A stretch of 64,000 nt of DNA from Actinobacteria bacterium HGW-Actinobacteria-6 (GTDB lineage: Bacteria > Actinomycetota > Coriobacteriia > Anaerosomatales > Anaerosomataceae). Where the stretch lies: contig PHEU01000008.1 in assembly GCA_002841295.1 (NCBI GenBank), positions 1 to 64,000 on the forward strand. The letters are read 5' to 3'. Positions 10,025 to 19,166 of this stretch are shown here, one piece after another. Within the stretch, counting starts at the first letter, position 1, and each line of letters starts with the position of its first letter. The position numbers and the translations under genes were made by a program. The notes beneath the pieces were generated by a model, which was not told the origin of the DNA, ran no database searches, and saw only the letters and a program-made list of their open reading frames with translations.

Positions 10025-10051
10025 ATTATCACACGCAGACCGGAGGCGCAA
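10025..10051 (-). promoter_or_regulatory. weak candidate promoter for the reverse-strand cytochrome
   Basis: On the reverse strand TTGCGC (10051-10046) is followed after 15 nt by GATAAT (10030-10025). The -10 is close to consensus but the spacing is short. It lies in the intergenic region divergent from hrcA. Confidence 0.3.
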
Positions 10052-10105
10052 TAGAGATGCGAATCGCAGAGACTTCTGGTGGACGGCCGAGCGTGATACC
10101 ATTCT

Positions 10106-10132
10106 TTGGCACTCTCATACGCTGAGTGCCAA
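10106..10132 (+). promoter_or_regulatory. CIRCE operator (HrcA binding site)
   Basis: TTGGCACTC (10106-10114), nine bases, then GAGTGCCAA (10124-10132) form a perfect 9-9-9 inverted repeat. The consensus CIRCE is TTAGCACTC-N9-GAGTGCTAA; here both arms carry the compensating A-to-G / T-to-C change. It lies 14 bp upstream of hrcA, as expected for autoregulation of the heat-shock operon. Confidence 0.93.
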
Positions 10133-10146
10133 CGTAGGAGTCTCGT

Positions 10147-11169
10147 ATGCTGAACGAACGCCGGCGCGCTGTTCTCGCCGCACTCGTCGATGAATATGTG
10201 AGCACCACCCAGCCGGTCGGCTCCAAGGTCCTCGTGGAGCGGCATCGTTTGGGCTGTTCGCCTGCGACCGTGCGCTCAGAGCTCGCCGCGCTTGAAGAGA
10301 GCGGCTTCCTGCGCCAGCCGCACGTCTCGGCGGGGCGCGTACCCACCGACGTCGGCTATCGTGCGTTCGTCGATGACGTCCATGAGCGTATCGGTGCCCT
10401 CGGTCTTTCCGCCGAGGAAGTCGGCAGCATCCACACCGCGTACGACGCCCTCGAGCATGAGATGGCCGACGTCATGCGTGAGACCTCCGTGTTGTTGTCG
10501 CGCTTCACTAACTACGTCGCGGTCGTTGCGGCGCCTGCGCTCAGGCGTGCCCGCATCCGCCGCGTCTCGGTTGTCCCGCTTGCCGAGCGCCGCGCACTCG
10601 TGGTCGTCGTCACTGACTCCGGGCAGGTCGCGAACCGCACGCTCGACTTGCAGGTCTCGGCCACCGACATGATGCTTGCCGAGGTCGAGCGGTACCTCAC
10701 CGCGATCCTCGAGAACAAGGTGGGCGACCAGGTCGTTGGTATCCGAGACGATGCTTCGGCGGCTGGTGATGCGTTTGCGCGCGTCACGCTCCAGGTGCTC
10801 GATGAGGTCGTAGACTGTCTCAAGGAAGCCGACGAGGATCGGGTAGTCACCGGTGGTGTGGCTGCGCTTCTCGCGCAGCCGGAACTCGCCGATCCCGGCG
10901 TTGCTCGGCCGGTCGTGGCGCTTCTTGAGGACGGTCTCACGATGTTGAAGGTCCTCTCGGATGTGATGCAGACCGGTGGCGTGGCGGTGCGCATCGGGCA
11001 CGAGAATCCGGTGGATGCGCTTGGCGCGATGAGCTTCGTTGCCAGCCCGTATGGGACCAAGGATCGCACCGGTGTCATCGGTGTCATCGGGCCCACTCGC
11101 ATGAACTATGCCCGCGCGATCACCACGGTGAAGACCGTGGCCGATTCGCTTACTGACGTGCTCGGATAA
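10147..11169 (+). CDS. hrcA: heat-inducible transcription repressor HrcA
   Basis: 340 aa, normal length. HrcA represses class I heat-shock genes by binding CIRCE and is kept active by GroEL. The N-terminal winged helix (residues about 1-75) contains [13 protein letters not shown] and [20 protein letters not shown], followed by the GAF-like region and the C-terminal stretch with the motif [20 protein letters not shown]. Start ATG 10147 is preceded by GTAGGAG. The CIRCE directly upstream makes it self-repressing. dnaJ follows after 11 bp. The usual grpE and dnaK between them are absent. Confidence 0.97.
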   Translation: MLNERRRAVLAALVDEYVSTTQPVGSKVLVERHRLGCSPATVRSELAALEESGFLRQPHVSAGRVPTDVGYRAFVDDVHERIGALGLSAEEVGSIHTAYDALEHEMADVMRETSVLLSRFTNYVAVVAAPALRRARIRRVSVVPLAERRALVVVVTDSGQVANRTLDLQVSATDMMLAEVERYLTAILENKVGDQVVGIRDDASAAGDAFARVTLQVLDEVVDCLKEADEDRVVTGGVAALLAQPELADPGVARPVVALLEDGLTMLKVLSDVMQTGGVAVRIGHENPVDALGAMSFVASPYGTKDRTGVIGVIGPTRMNYARAITTVKTVADSLTDVLG

Positions 11170-11180
11170 GAAGGAGAACT

Positions 11181-12284
11181 GTGGCTTCCACTGACTACTA
11201 CGATGTTCTTGGCGTTGCGCGTGATGCCTCGGGCGAAGAGATCAAGAAGGCGTTTCGCAAGAAGGCCCGCGAGACGCATCCCGACGTGTCCGACGGTGAG
11301 CATGCCGAGGAGGAGTTCAAGCGCATCAACGAAGCGTACGAGGTGCTCTCGGACGACCAGAAGCGCCAGAATTACGACCAGTACGGGACAGCAGACCCGC
11401 GGCAGGGCGGCTACGGCGATTCCGGCGTTGGCTTTGGCGGCTTTGAAGACATCTTCTCGGTGTTCATGGGCGGTATGGGCGGCATGGGTCAGCAGCGCGT
11501 GCGGCTTGAGGGTCGAGACATGCGCGGGCAGACCGTCATCACCCTGCAAGAGGCCGCGAAAGGCGTCGACAAGGACGTTCCCGTCACGCGTGTAGGTCCG
11601 TGCTCAACGTGCAATGCGAGCGGAGCCGCGCCCGGCGGCAGGGTCGAGACGTGCCCGTCGTGCAACGGCTCCGGTCAGCGCAGGACGCAGCGCAGGACGA
11701 TCCTGGGCGTCATGGAGTCCATGTCGCCGTGCGAGCAGTGCTCGGCTACCGGCAAGATCGTCGATCCGCCATGCCCCACGTGTGGCGGCGAAGGCCGCAC
11801 GCGCGTGTCCGAGAGCGTTCACGTGTCGATTCCGGCCGGCATCGACGACGGCGACACCATGCGCGTGAGCGGTAAAGGCGAAGCCGGTGTTCGCGGAGCG
11901 CAGTCGGGCGACTTGCTGCTGACCGTGCGTATCGCACCGCATGAGTTCTTGCATCGCGAAGGCGATGACCTGCACGCCATGGCGGCTATCAACATCGCAC
12001 AGGCGGCTCTCGGCGGAAGCATCAAGGTGCCCGGACTCTTTGAAGATGAAGAGGTCAAGTTCAGCGCCGGCGTGCAAAGTGGTGCAACAGTGCGCCTGAG
12101 GAGTAGCGGCATGCCGAGGATGCGTGGCGGCGTGGGCGACCTCATCGTGCACTTGCGCGTTGATGTCCCGAAGAAGCTCGACAAGAAGCAGCGTGAGCTC
12201 CTGCGCCAGCTGGGCGAGTCGTTTGGTACCGGCAAGGGCGGGCCCAGCAAGCTTGAGCGCCTCAAGGATTGGCTCGGCGCATAA
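11181..12284 (+). CDS. dnaJ: type I chaperone DnaJ (Hsp40)
   Basis: 367 aa co-chaperone stimulating DnaK ATPase. The J domain (residues about 1-70) contains the essential HPD (ETHPDVSDG) and YEVLSD. A Gly/Phe-rich linker follows, then four zinc-binding repeats ([32 protein letters not shown]; the first and third deviate from CXXCXGXG) and the two beta-barrel substrate domains. The GTG start has AAGGAG in good position. It shares the CIRCE-controlled operon with hrcA. A type I DnaJ here without its DnaK neighbours suggests dnaK-grpE, perhaps with a second dnaJ, lie elsewhere. Confidence 0.96.
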   Translation: MASTDYYDVLGVARDASGEEIKKAFRKKARETHPDVSDGEHAEEEFKRINEAYEVLSDDQKRQNYDQYGTADPRQGGYGDSGVGFGGFEDIFSVFMGGMGGMGQQRVRLEGRDMRGQTVITLQEAAKGVDKDVPVTRVGPCSTCNASGAAPGGRVETCPSCNGSGQRRTQRRTILGVMESMSPCEQCSATGKIVDPPCPTCGGEGRTRVSESVHVSIPAGIDDGDTMRVSGKGEAGVRGAQSGDLLLTVRIAPHEFLHREGDDLHAMAAINIAQAALGGSIKVPGLFEDEEVKFSAGVQSGATVRLRSSGMPRMRGGVGDLIVHLRVDVPKKLDKKQRELLRQLGESFGTGKGGPSKLERLKDWLGA

Positions 12285-12285
12285 G

Positions 12286-13041
12286 ATGGCCGAGCACCGC
12301 TTTTTCCTCGAAGGCCCGCTTGTGCCCGAGGGTGCGCTGGCACTCTCGCCGCAAGATGTGCACCACCTGCGCTCCGTGCTGCGCCTCGGCGCGGGCGACG
12401 AGATCGTCGTCGTGAGCTCGGATGGCGAGGCCGCGCTCGTGCGTCTCACCATGGTGAGTGCCGAGGGAGTGAGCGGTTCTGTCCGAGAAGCCGTTGAGGC
12501 GCCGCGCGTACCGCGTGTGTGGCTCGTGCAGGGTCTTGCCAAGGGCGAGAAGATGGACCTTGTCGTGCGCATGGTCACGGAGCTTGGCTGCGAGCGGATC
12601 GTTCCGCTCATGACGTCGCGCTCAGTCGTGCGGCTTGATCCTGCTCGCGCCGAGGCGCGCGTAGAGCGCTGGCAGCGAATCGCCGCCGGTGCTGCGAAGC
12701 AGGCGCAGCTCGTGCGTGTACCGGACGTGACTCCCGTCGTCACCATCGCGGGGCTCACCGATGCGCTTGAGGGAGCCGCACTCACGCTCGTTGCCTGGGA
12801 GGACTCCTTCGGCGCGCCGAGCATCGCCTCTGCGATCGAGGAGGCTGCACTTCCCGCCAGCGCGGCCGTCGCGATCGTTATCGGCCCGGAAGGCGGTCTC
12901 TCTGCCGAGGAAGTCACGCAGCTTCGTCATGAAGGCGCGGGTGTTGTCTCGCTCGGCGACACGATTCTGCGGACGGAGACGGCCGGTGTGGTCGCGACCG
13001 CGCTTGCACTCGCTGCCCGCGGAGGCCTCGGTGGCGTGTAG
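12286..13041 (+). CDS. rsmE: 16S rRNA (uracil-1498-N3)-methyltransferase RsmE
   Basis: 251 aa from the ATG at 12286, one base after the dnaJ stop. A longer open frame from 12124 only overlaps dnaJ out of frame. RsmE is a SPOUT methyltransferase; the knot motifs IGPEGGLSAEEV and LGDTILRTETAGVVA near the C-terminus are diagnostic, and an N-terminal PUA-like part (HRFFLEG...LSPQDVHHLRSVLR) precedes them. The order dnaJ-rsmE-mtaB matches the Bacillus heat-shock operon downstream genes, although prmA, which usually sits between dnaJ and rsmE, is missing. Confidence 0.95.
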   Translation: MAEHRFFLEGPLVPEGALALSPQDVHHLRSVLRLGAGDEIVVVSSDGEAALVRLTMVSAEGVSGSVREAVEAPRVPRVWLVQGLAKGEKMDLVVRMVTELGCERIVPLMTSRSVVRLDPARAEARVERWQRIAAGAAKQAQLVRVPDVTPVVTIAGLTDALEGAALTLVAWEDSFGAPSIASAIEEAALPASAAVAIVIGPEGGLSAEEVTQLRHEGAGVVSLGDTILRTETAGVVATALALAARGGLGGV

Positions 13042-14272
13042 TTCGCATAAGGTGGCATTTCGCACGCTCGGCTGCAAGGTCAATCAAGTCGATGCCGAGA
13101 CGATCGCCGCCGCGCTCATCGGCGACGGCGCCGTGATAGCCCCGCAAGAAGATGCCGAGATCGTCATCGTGACGACGTGCACCGTCACCGGCGAGGCCGA
13201 CCACAAAGCCCGCAAGGCCGTGCGTCACGCGCACGCGCTCCCGCAATCACCCGTGGTGCTCGTGACCGGCTGCCTCGCGGCCGTTGATGATGGCACCCTC
13301 GTATCGCTCGGCGAACGCGTCATCGTCGAGGCCGACAAGTCAGCCGTTCCCGCACGCGTTGCGGCACTGCTCGGCGAGCAGACGGACGCGTCACCGCATC
13401 CCACCACCCGCGCCGGCGAGGGTTTCCATACCCGAGCGTTCGTGAAGGTCGAAGACGGCTGCGACAACTTCTGCGAGTACTGCATCGTGCCCTACGCACG
13501 CGGCGTGCCCCGGTCGATGGCGCTTGCCTCCGTCGTGAGCGAGGTCACCGCGCTTCACGAATCAGGCGCGCATGAGGTCGTGCTCACTGGCATCAACATC
13601 GGCCGCTATGAGGACGCCGGTGTGCGCCTGCCCGGGCTCATCGAAGCCGTTGCCGCCACCGGCATCGAGCGCATCCGGCTCTCCAGCATCGAGCCCGAAG
13701 ATGTGGATGCCGCGCTCCTCTCCGCAATCAACGCTGCGCCGGCGTTCTGCGAGCACCTGCATATCCCGCTGCAGTCCGGTTCAGACCGAACCCTGGCCGA
13801 GATGGGCCGCCGCTACGACACCGCTACGTATGCCACCATCGTCGAGCGTGCCCGAGAAGCGATTCCACACCTGGCGCTTTCTGCCGACGTCATCGTTGGC
13901 TTTCCCGGCGAGACCGAAGCAGACGCAGCCGAGACGCTCGCGTTGCTTGAGCGCATCGGTTTCGCGAAGCTCCATGTCTTCCGCTACTCGGCACGCGCCG
14001 GCACTCCGGCGGCTGCTCGCACGGATCACGTGGCTCCCACAACGATCGCGGAGCGTGCCGCAGCGGTACGCGCTCTCGGTGATCGCATGCGTCTCGCGCA
14101 TCTGCGTACGCAGGTGGGTCGCGAGCTTGAGGTCCTCGTCGTGCGCCCGGGTGAAGGTGTTGCGCGCGATGGTTCCCGGGTACGCTTTGCTTCAAGCACC
14201 ACGAGCCCGGGAGAGCTCGTGGCGGCCACGGCAACAGGCATCGATGAAGCAGGATTCACGCTGACTGCGTGA
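13031..14272 (+). CDS. mtaB: tRNA t6A37 methylthiotransferase MtaB (MiaB-like radical SAM)
   Basis: About 413 aa. It converts t6A37 to ms2t6A37 in tRNA. The N-terminal UPF0004 domain carries FRTLGCKVNQVDAE, TCTVTGEAD and VTGCLA cysteines for the second cluster, followed by the radical SAM motif CDNFCEYC and a TRAM-like C-terminal tail (about 350-413). The start is uncertain: GTG 13031 has GGAGG five bases upstream and overlaps rsmE by 11 nt; GTG 13052 would remove seven residues. LGCKVNQ favours MtaB over MiaB. Confidence 0.93.
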   Translation: MACSSHKVAFRTLGCKVNQVDAETIAAALIGDGAVIAPQEDAEIVIVTTCTVTGEADHKARKAVRHAHALPQSPVVLVTGCLAAVDDGTLVSLGERVIVEADKSAVPARVAALLGEQTDASPHPTTRAGEGFHTRAFVKVEDGCDNFCEYCIVPYARGVPRSMALASVVSEVTALHESGAHEVVLTGINIGRYEDAGVRLPGLIEAVAATGIERIRLSSIEPEDVDAALLSAINAAPAFCEHLHIPLQSGSDRTLAEMGRRYDTATYATIVERAREAIPHLALSADVIVGFPGETEADAAETLALLERIGFAKLHVFRYSARAGTPAAARTDHVAPTTIAERAAAVRALGDRMRLAHLRTQVGRELEVLVVRPGEGVARDGSRVRFASSTTSPGELVAATATGIDEAGFTLTA

Positions 14273-14310
14273 TAGAATCTACTGGTCAGCCCAAGGAGGC
14301 GATTACGAGC

Positions 14311-15285
14311 GTGTCTAACCCCACCCAGGTACGCCTGGTCGTTCCACCAGAGATCAATATGGTCGATCTCCTCGGCGAGGGAGACCATCTCTTGAAGCTC
14401 ATAGAAGAGCAGTTCGAGTCGGAGATCGCTGTTCGCGGTAATGAAGTCGCCATCGTCGGCGACGTTGCCGAGGCACAGGCCGTCTCGGCAGTCTTTGGCG
14501 AACTCATCTCGCTGGTGAGCAAGGGCGAGCACCTCAATCCAGAGAGCCTTGACCGTGCGATGGACATGCTCAAGCGTGGCGAATGCAGCCCCACAAGCGT
14601 GTTCTCCGACGTTGTGCTGACGCATCGTGGTCAGAGTATCCGCCCCAAGACCGCTGGTCAGAAGGCGTACGTCGATGCGATCCGCAAGAACACCGTCACC
14701 TTCGGTATCGGCCCGGCCGGCACCGGCAAGACGTATCTCGCGATGGCAATGGCGGTTGATGCGCTGCGCAAGAAGGAAGTCGGCCGCATCATACTGACCC
14801 GTCCGGCGGTTGAGGCGGGGGAGAAGCTCGGGTTCTTGCCGGGCACGCTCTATGAGAAGGTCGACCCCTATCTGCGCCCGCTCTACGACGCGCTTTTCGA
14901 CATGATGGATATCGAGCAATCCACGATGCTCACCGAGAAAGGCGTCATCGAAGTCGCCCCGCTCGCGTTCATGCGCGGGCGCACGCTCAATGACAGCTTC
15001 GTCATTCTCGATGAGGCACAGAACACCACTCCCGAGCAGATGAAGATGTTCCTCACCCGCCTCGGCTTCGGCAGCAAGATGGTCGTGACCGGTGACGTGA
15101 CACAGACCGACCTCATCGGTGGGATGTCCGGCCTCATGCAGGTCCGGGACATTCTCGGCGGAGTGAACGACGTGTCGTTCGTAGAACTCTCTGCCCGCGA
15201 TGTCGTCAGGCATCGTCTCGTCCAGCGCATCGTGACCGCGTACAGCGAGTTCGAGGGGGCGAAGGCGGCCGCCCGCGATGCCTAG
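14311..15285 (+). CDS. phoH: PhoH-like ATPase
   Basis: 324 aa from GTG 14311, preceded by AAGGAGG at 14293-14299; an in-frame ATG at 14269 overlaps mtaB and lacks such a site. The Walker A GPAGTGKT is at about residues 134-141, Walker B is VILDEAQNTTPEQMKMFLTR, and an N-terminal KH-like region (about 1-105) is present, as in bacterial PhoH/YbeZ linked to RNA metabolism. The conserved linkage phoH - pgpH - ybeY fits YbeZ-YbeY cooperation in ribosome quality control. It overlaps the next gene by 8 nt. Confidence 0.93.
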   Translation: MSNPTQVRLVVPPEINMVDLLGEGDHLLKLIEEQFESEIAVRGNEVAIVGDVAEAQAVSAVFGELISLVSKGEHLNPESLDRAMDMLKRGECSPTSVFSDVVLTHRGQSIRPKTAGQKAYVDAIRKNTVTFGIGPAGTGKTYLAMAMAVDALRKKEVGRIILTRPAVEAGEKLGFLPGTLYEKVDPYLRPLYDALFDMMDIEQSTMLTEKGVIEVAPLAFMRGRTLNDSFVILDEAQNTTPEQMKMFLTRLGFGSKMVVTGDVTQTDLIGGMSGLMQVRDILGGVNDVSFVELSARDVVRHRLVQRIVTAYSEFEGAKAAARDA

Positions 15286-16729
15286 CCTCCTGGATAGGAT
15301 CGCGCGACTCTGGCCAAAGGAGGGTGCACTCTCGACCTCCTCGGGACAGCGCGTCGCGCTTGGGGTAGCGACCGCGCTCATGGCGTCGGTTCCGTTCGTC
15401 TTGACGCAAGAGAGCCTTCTGACCGCTGTTGCCGATGTCGTGTTGGTCTCGCTGCTCGTCTTGGTCGGTGGACTGTATCTCAACGCAAATGAGCAGTCAG
15501 TGTGGACGCGCTTCCGTGATGTCGCGATTCTCGCGGTCATCGTGCTCGGCGTTGTCTACGGCACGTGGCTCTCGGCGCTGGTCCTTCCCGGTGTGCCGCC
15601 ATACGTGCTCCCCATCCCGCTCGCACCGATTCTCGCGACGCTGCTGCTCAACCCGCGTGTCGGCATCATCGTTGCCGTGGTCGGGGTCGGTGTTGGCGTG
15701 CTGTTCAACGTACTCGACGGCCCGCACGTTGTCGGCTCGCTCCTGGCTGCGGCTGCGGGCGTGACCGCCATGGGCGTCATCAGTGAGCGCTCCAAGCTCA
15801 TCTCGGCAGGCGGACTGGTCGTCGCCGTCACCGGTGCCGCCGCTATGGGGGCAACGCTCATCGAGGGCGGCATTCTCTCAGGCGCGATCGTGGCCGGCGG
15901 ACTGGGGCTTGTCGGCGGCTCGCTGACCGTCATTCTCATGCTCGGCCTGCTGCCCGTCTTCGAGGCCGTCTTTGGAGTGACCACGGACGTTCGTTTGCTG
16001 GAGCTTGCTAATCCGGGCAACCCGCTTCTCAGGCGGCTCATGATGGAGGCGCCCGGCACGTACAGCCACTCGGTCATGACCGGTAACCTTGCCGAGACGG
16101 CCGCCCTTGAGATCGGCGCGAGCGGACTGCTCGCCCGTGTGGGTTCGTACTACCACGATATCGGCAAGATCCGCCGTCCCGGCTTCTTCGTCGAGAACCA
16201 GGCCGGAGCGCAGAACCCTCATGACAACACGTCGCCCGCGCTTTCTGCGCTCATCATCACCGCGCACGTTCGCGAGGGTGTAGAGCTCGCCGAGCAGTAC
16301 CGTCTGCCAGCCGAGATCGTGGAAATCGTCCGGCAACATCACGGCACCTCGATGGTGATGTACTTCTACAACAAAGCTGCTGCCGAGGGAGGCCCCGTCT
16401 ACGAGGCGGACTTCCGGTATGCCGGTGAACGTCCGCGTTCCCGGGAGGCGGCGCTCGTGATGCTTGCGGATAGCTGCGAGGCTGCGGTCCGTGCGACCAC
16501 CAAACCGACCCCGCCGCGTATTGAAGAGGTCGTGCGAAAGGTAGTCTCGGCCAAGCTAGCCGACCATCAGCTTGACTTGGCTAAGCTCACACTGGCCGAG
16601 ATCGAATCGGTCATCGGCGTGTACACCCGGATGCTCTCGAGCGTGTACCATCCGAGAATGGAATACCCGGACGTCGTCAGCGGGAGGGACAAGCATGCAG
16701 GTCAGCGTAACAAGCCATCGCGAGCCTGA
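15278..16729 (+). CDS. membrane HD-domain phosphohydrolase, PgpH-like, lacking the extracellular 7TMR-HDED domain
   Basis: 483 aa. Residues about 25-240 form roughly seven hydrophobic helices. The C-terminal HDIG domain contains the metal ligands in APGTYSHSVMTGNLAE, YYHDIGKIRRP, NPHDNTSPALSA and RQHHGTS. This matches PgpH/YqfF, the membrane cyclic-di-AMP phosphodiesterase of Gram-positive bacteria. Those proteins are usually about 700 aa with a large extracellular domain after the first helix; here the protein starts with a short cytosolic tail and goes straight to the membrane block. Position between phoH and ybeY is the same as in Bacillus. Cyclic-di-AMP cleavage is inferred from the family. 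Confidence 0.88.
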   Translation: MPSLLDRIARLWPKEGALSTSSGQRVALGVATALMASVPFVLTQESLLTAVADVVLVSLLVLVGGLYLNANEQSVWTRFRDVAILAVIVLGVVYGTWLSALVLPGVPPYVLPIPLAPILATLLLNPRVGIIVAVVGVGVGVLFNVLDGPHVVGSLLAAAAGVTAMGVISERSKLISAGGLVVAVTGAAAMGATLIEGGILSGAIVAGGLGLVGGSLTVILMLGLLPVFEAVFGVTTDVRLLELANPGNPLLRRLMMEAPGTYSHSVMTGNLAETAALEIGASGLLARVGSYYHDIGKIRRPGFFVENQAGAQNPHDNTSPALSALIITAHVREGVELAEQYRLPAEIVEIVRQHHGTSMVMYFYNKAAAEGGPVYEADFRYAGERPRSREAALVMLADSCEAAVRATTKPTPPRIEEVVRKVVSAKLADHQLDLAKLTLAEIESVIGVYTRMLSSVYHPRMEYPDVVSGRDKHAGQRNKPSRA

Positions 16730-17138
16730 GCCGCTCAACTTCGAGGCGTTCGAGCGTCTCGCTCACTTCGTCCTGAAGATCGAAGCCGCGCCGGAGCTCT
16801 CGGAGCTCTCTATCGCGCTCGTTGATATCGACGAGATGACGCGGCTGAACGAGCAGTACCGCGGCATCGTGGGACCCACCGACGTGCTCTCATTCGGCTG
16901 CGATGATCCGTGCGTTGCCGCTGGCGATGAGCCGATAACCCTTGGCGACGTGATCATCGCTCCCGAGGTTGCTGCCGAGCAGGCCATCGAGCTTGAAACC
17001 ACCATAGAAGCCGAGCTGAACCTTCTGCTCGTCCATGGCATCTTGCATCTGCTCGGCTATGACCATGAGGGCGATGAGGACGCGGCTGTGATGCAGGCGC
17101 GCGAAGTCGTTCTGCTCGAGGCGTACGCAGCGGAGTAG
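16695..17138 (+). CDS. ybeY: endoribonuclease YbeY (rRNA maturation factor)
   Basis: 147 aa from ATG 16695 with GGAGGG upstream; it overlaps the preceding gene by 35 nt in another frame. YbeY is a zinc-dependent RNase for 16S rRNA 3'-end processing and ribosome quality control. The zinc site HGILHLLGYDH (three His) and the upstream PTDVLSFGCDD and LGDVIIAPEVA motifs are intact. A longer open frame from 16572 is an artefact of overlap. Confidence 0.96.
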   Translation: MQVSVTSHREPEPLNFEAFERLAHFVLKIEAAPELSELSIALVDIDEMTRLNEQYRGIVGPTDVLSFGCDDPCVAAGDEPITLGDVIIAPEVAAEQAIELETTIEAELNLLLVHGILHLLGYDHEGDEDAAVMQAREVVLLEAYAAE

Positions 17139-17141
17139 CAT

Positions 17142-17846
17142 ATGCGAAGCCGTTCGCTCCTCTGGAGCTTCAACTACGCGATCGACGGCATCGTCTACGC
17201 GTTGCGCACCCAGCGCAACATGCGGATTCACGTCGCCACAGCGACGCTTGTGCTCATCGCGGCACTCTTCTTCCGTGTCAGCAGGTTGGAGTTTCTCGTT
17301 CTCGTGCTCACGGTGGCGTTCGTGATCGGTACGGAGCTCGTCAATACGGCGGTGGAAGCCACCATCGACGTCGCCACTCAGACGTTCGACCCGATCGCCA
17401 AGATCGCCAAGGACGTTGCGGCCGGTGCAGTCTTTGTCAGCGCGATCTGCGCGGTTGTCATCGGCTACGTGATCTTCTTCGGCAGGCTCACCAGCGTGAC
17501 CACGACGCTGCTTGTGCGTGTGCGGCAGACACCTGCGCATATCACCGTCGTCACGCTTGTGCTTGTCGCCTTCGCTGTGCTGGTTGCGAAAGCACTCAAC
17601 CGGGAGGGCGGAACGTGGCTACGAGGCGGATGGCCATCGGGGCATACCGCGCTTGCGGTCTCCGGCGCAGCGGCGATCGCCTACACCACGGGAAGCGCCG
17701 GTGCCGGCGTGATCGGACTCTTCCTGGCGGCGCTCGTCGCGCACAGTCGCGTAGAGTCCGAGACGCACACGATATGGCAGGTTATCTGGGGCGGTACGCT
17801 CGGCTTTCTCATCACGACTGCCGTCTTTCAGCTATTCTGGGTGTAG
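17142..17846 (+). CDS. undecaprenol/diacylglycerol kinase fused to a PAP2-type phosphatase domain
   Basis: 234 aa integral membrane protein. Residues 1-115 are a prokaryotic DagK/UndK domain: NYAIDGIVYALRTQRNMRIH, a GTELVNTAVEATID helix and the IAKDVAAGAVF motif with catalytic Glu. Residues 120-234 are a PAP2 domain: loop KALNREGGTWLRGGWPSGHT with the PSGH phosphatase motif, and the distal HSRVESETHT(IW) with Arg and His. One polypeptide thus has both a lipid kinase and a lipid phosphatase module, probably tuning undecaprenyl-phosphate. Placed between ybeY and cdd as dgkA is in Bacillus, where it is kinase only. Confidence 0.9.
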   Translation: MRSRSLLWSFNYAIDGIVYALRTQRNMRIHVATATLVLIAALFFRVSRLEFLVLVLTVAFVIGTELVNTAVEATIDVATQTFDPIAKIAKDVAAGAVFVSAICAVVIGYVIFFGRLTSVTTTLLVRVRQTPAHITVVTLVLVAFAVLVAKALNREGGTWLRGGWPSGHTALAVSGAAAIAYTTGSAGAGVIGLFLAALVAHSRVESETHTIWQVIWGGTLGFLITTAVFQLFWV

Positions 17847-17876
17847 TCGCAACAAGAAGGGTCTGAACCCAATTCC

Positions 17877-19166
17877 ATGATCGCACTCATCCTTATCTCA
17901 GAAGTTGTCCTCCTTGCGCTGCTCGCTGCTGCGCTCGGCATACTTTCGGCTGCCGACGGAGCGGTTCCGCACATCTCGCGCGGACGTGGCCGTCGTCTTG
18001 CGGAGAGTGATCGACGCGGCGCAGCCGAGCTGGACGCTCTCCTGGAGCATCCGGGCCGTCTCGTGGCTGCCACGGCGCTCATGCGCGCTCTCGCGTACGT
18101 GATCGCCTCGGCCAGCATCGGTTGGGTGCTGCTCAATCTCGCGAGTCTCCCACAGGTCTGGGCAACGCTCGCGGTTGGTTCGCTCCTCGGACTCCTGGTG
18201 GTGTTCGTGTTCGCCGAGGCGCTCCCGCGCACGTTCGCGGTTCAGAATCCGGAGCGAGTGGCCCTCTCGGCGGCTCCGATCGCAACCGCGTTCGTCACGG
18301 TGCTCTATCCGGTCGCGAAGTTGCTCGGAGTTGGCTGGACCGCGCTCGTGGGTCTCGTTGCTGATGAACACGCCGTTGATGCGTGGGTCACCCCCGACGA
18401 GCTGCGATCCGGCGGCAACGGAGACGAAGACGCTACCACCCGCGAGGAAGCGGAAGACGCGATCATCGACGCTGTCGCCGATTTCACGAGCAAAATCGTG
18501 CGCGAGGTCATGGTGCCGAGAACAGACATGGTGTGCCTTGAGGACACCGCCACGGTGGGCGATGCACTCGATCTCATCGAGGAGTCCGGAGTCTCCCGAC
18601 TTCCTGTGTATCACGATACTGTCGACGACATCCTCGGCGTGCTCTACGCCAAGGACCTGCTCATCTTCCTCGGGCGTGGCAGCGTTGACGCTCAGCTCTC
18701 CAAGATCGCGCGGGCACCGTACTTCGTGCCTGAGACCAAGCCTGTTGAGGAGCTGCTGATCGAGATGCGCAGCAAGACGCACATCGCGATCGTCGCCGAC
18801 GAATACGGTGGTACGTCGGGTCTCGTGACCATCGAGGATCTGCTTGAGGAGATCGTCGGTGAGATCTTCGACGAGTACGATGTGGCCGAACAGATGATGG
18901 TCGATATCGGTGAAGGGCGTATGCTCATAGATGGACGAACGCCGATCGGCGATCTGAACGAGGCATTCGGAACCGATGTTGAGCTTGAAGCCGACTCTGT
19001 CGGTGGGTTGTTCATTGAGATTGCCGGTCGTATCCCCGATGCAGGGGAATCGATCGAGGTCGAGGGTCTTCGTATCACCGTTCGAGAAGTTGAAGGAAAC
19101 CGTATCCGCCGGGTCGTTGTTGAACCTGCGGCAGCGCCTACTGAGAGAGGGGCCGAGAATGACTAA
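17877..19166 (+). CDS. CNNM/CorC family transporter-like protein with CBS domains
   Basis: 429 aa. The N-terminal DUF21/CNNM membrane region (about residues 1-150, three to four helices) is followed by a CBS pair (about 190-310; VMVPRTDMVCLE, SRLPVYHDTVDDILGVLYAKDLL, YGGTSGLVTIEDLLEEIVGEI) and a CorC_HlyC domain (about 335-415). The family includes Mg2+/Co2+ efflux-associated proteins such as MpfA; old haemolysin labels are not supported. Ion specificity cannot be read here. The last 8 nt overlap cdd. The gene is additional to the Bacillus-type order. Confidence 0.9.
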   Translation: MIALILISEVVLLALLAAALGILSAADGAVPHISRGRGRRLAESDRRGAAELDALLEHPGRLVAATALMRALAYVIASASIGWVLLNLASLPQVWATLAVGSLLGLLVVFVFAEALPRTFAVQNPERVALSAAPIATAFVTVLYPVAKLLGVGWTALVGLVADEHAVDAWVTPDELRSGGNGDEDATTREEAEDAIIDAVADFTSKIVREVMVPRTDMVCLEDTATVGDALDLIEESGVSRLPVYHDTVDDILGVLYAKDLLIFLGRGSVDAQLSKIARAPYFVPETKPVEELLIEMRSKTHIAIVADEYGGTSGLVTIEDLLEEIVGEIFDEYDVAEQMMVDIGEGRMLIDGRTPIGDLNEAFGTDVELEADSVGGLFIEIAGRIPDAGESIEVEGLRITVREVEGNRIRRVVVEPAAAPTERGAEND

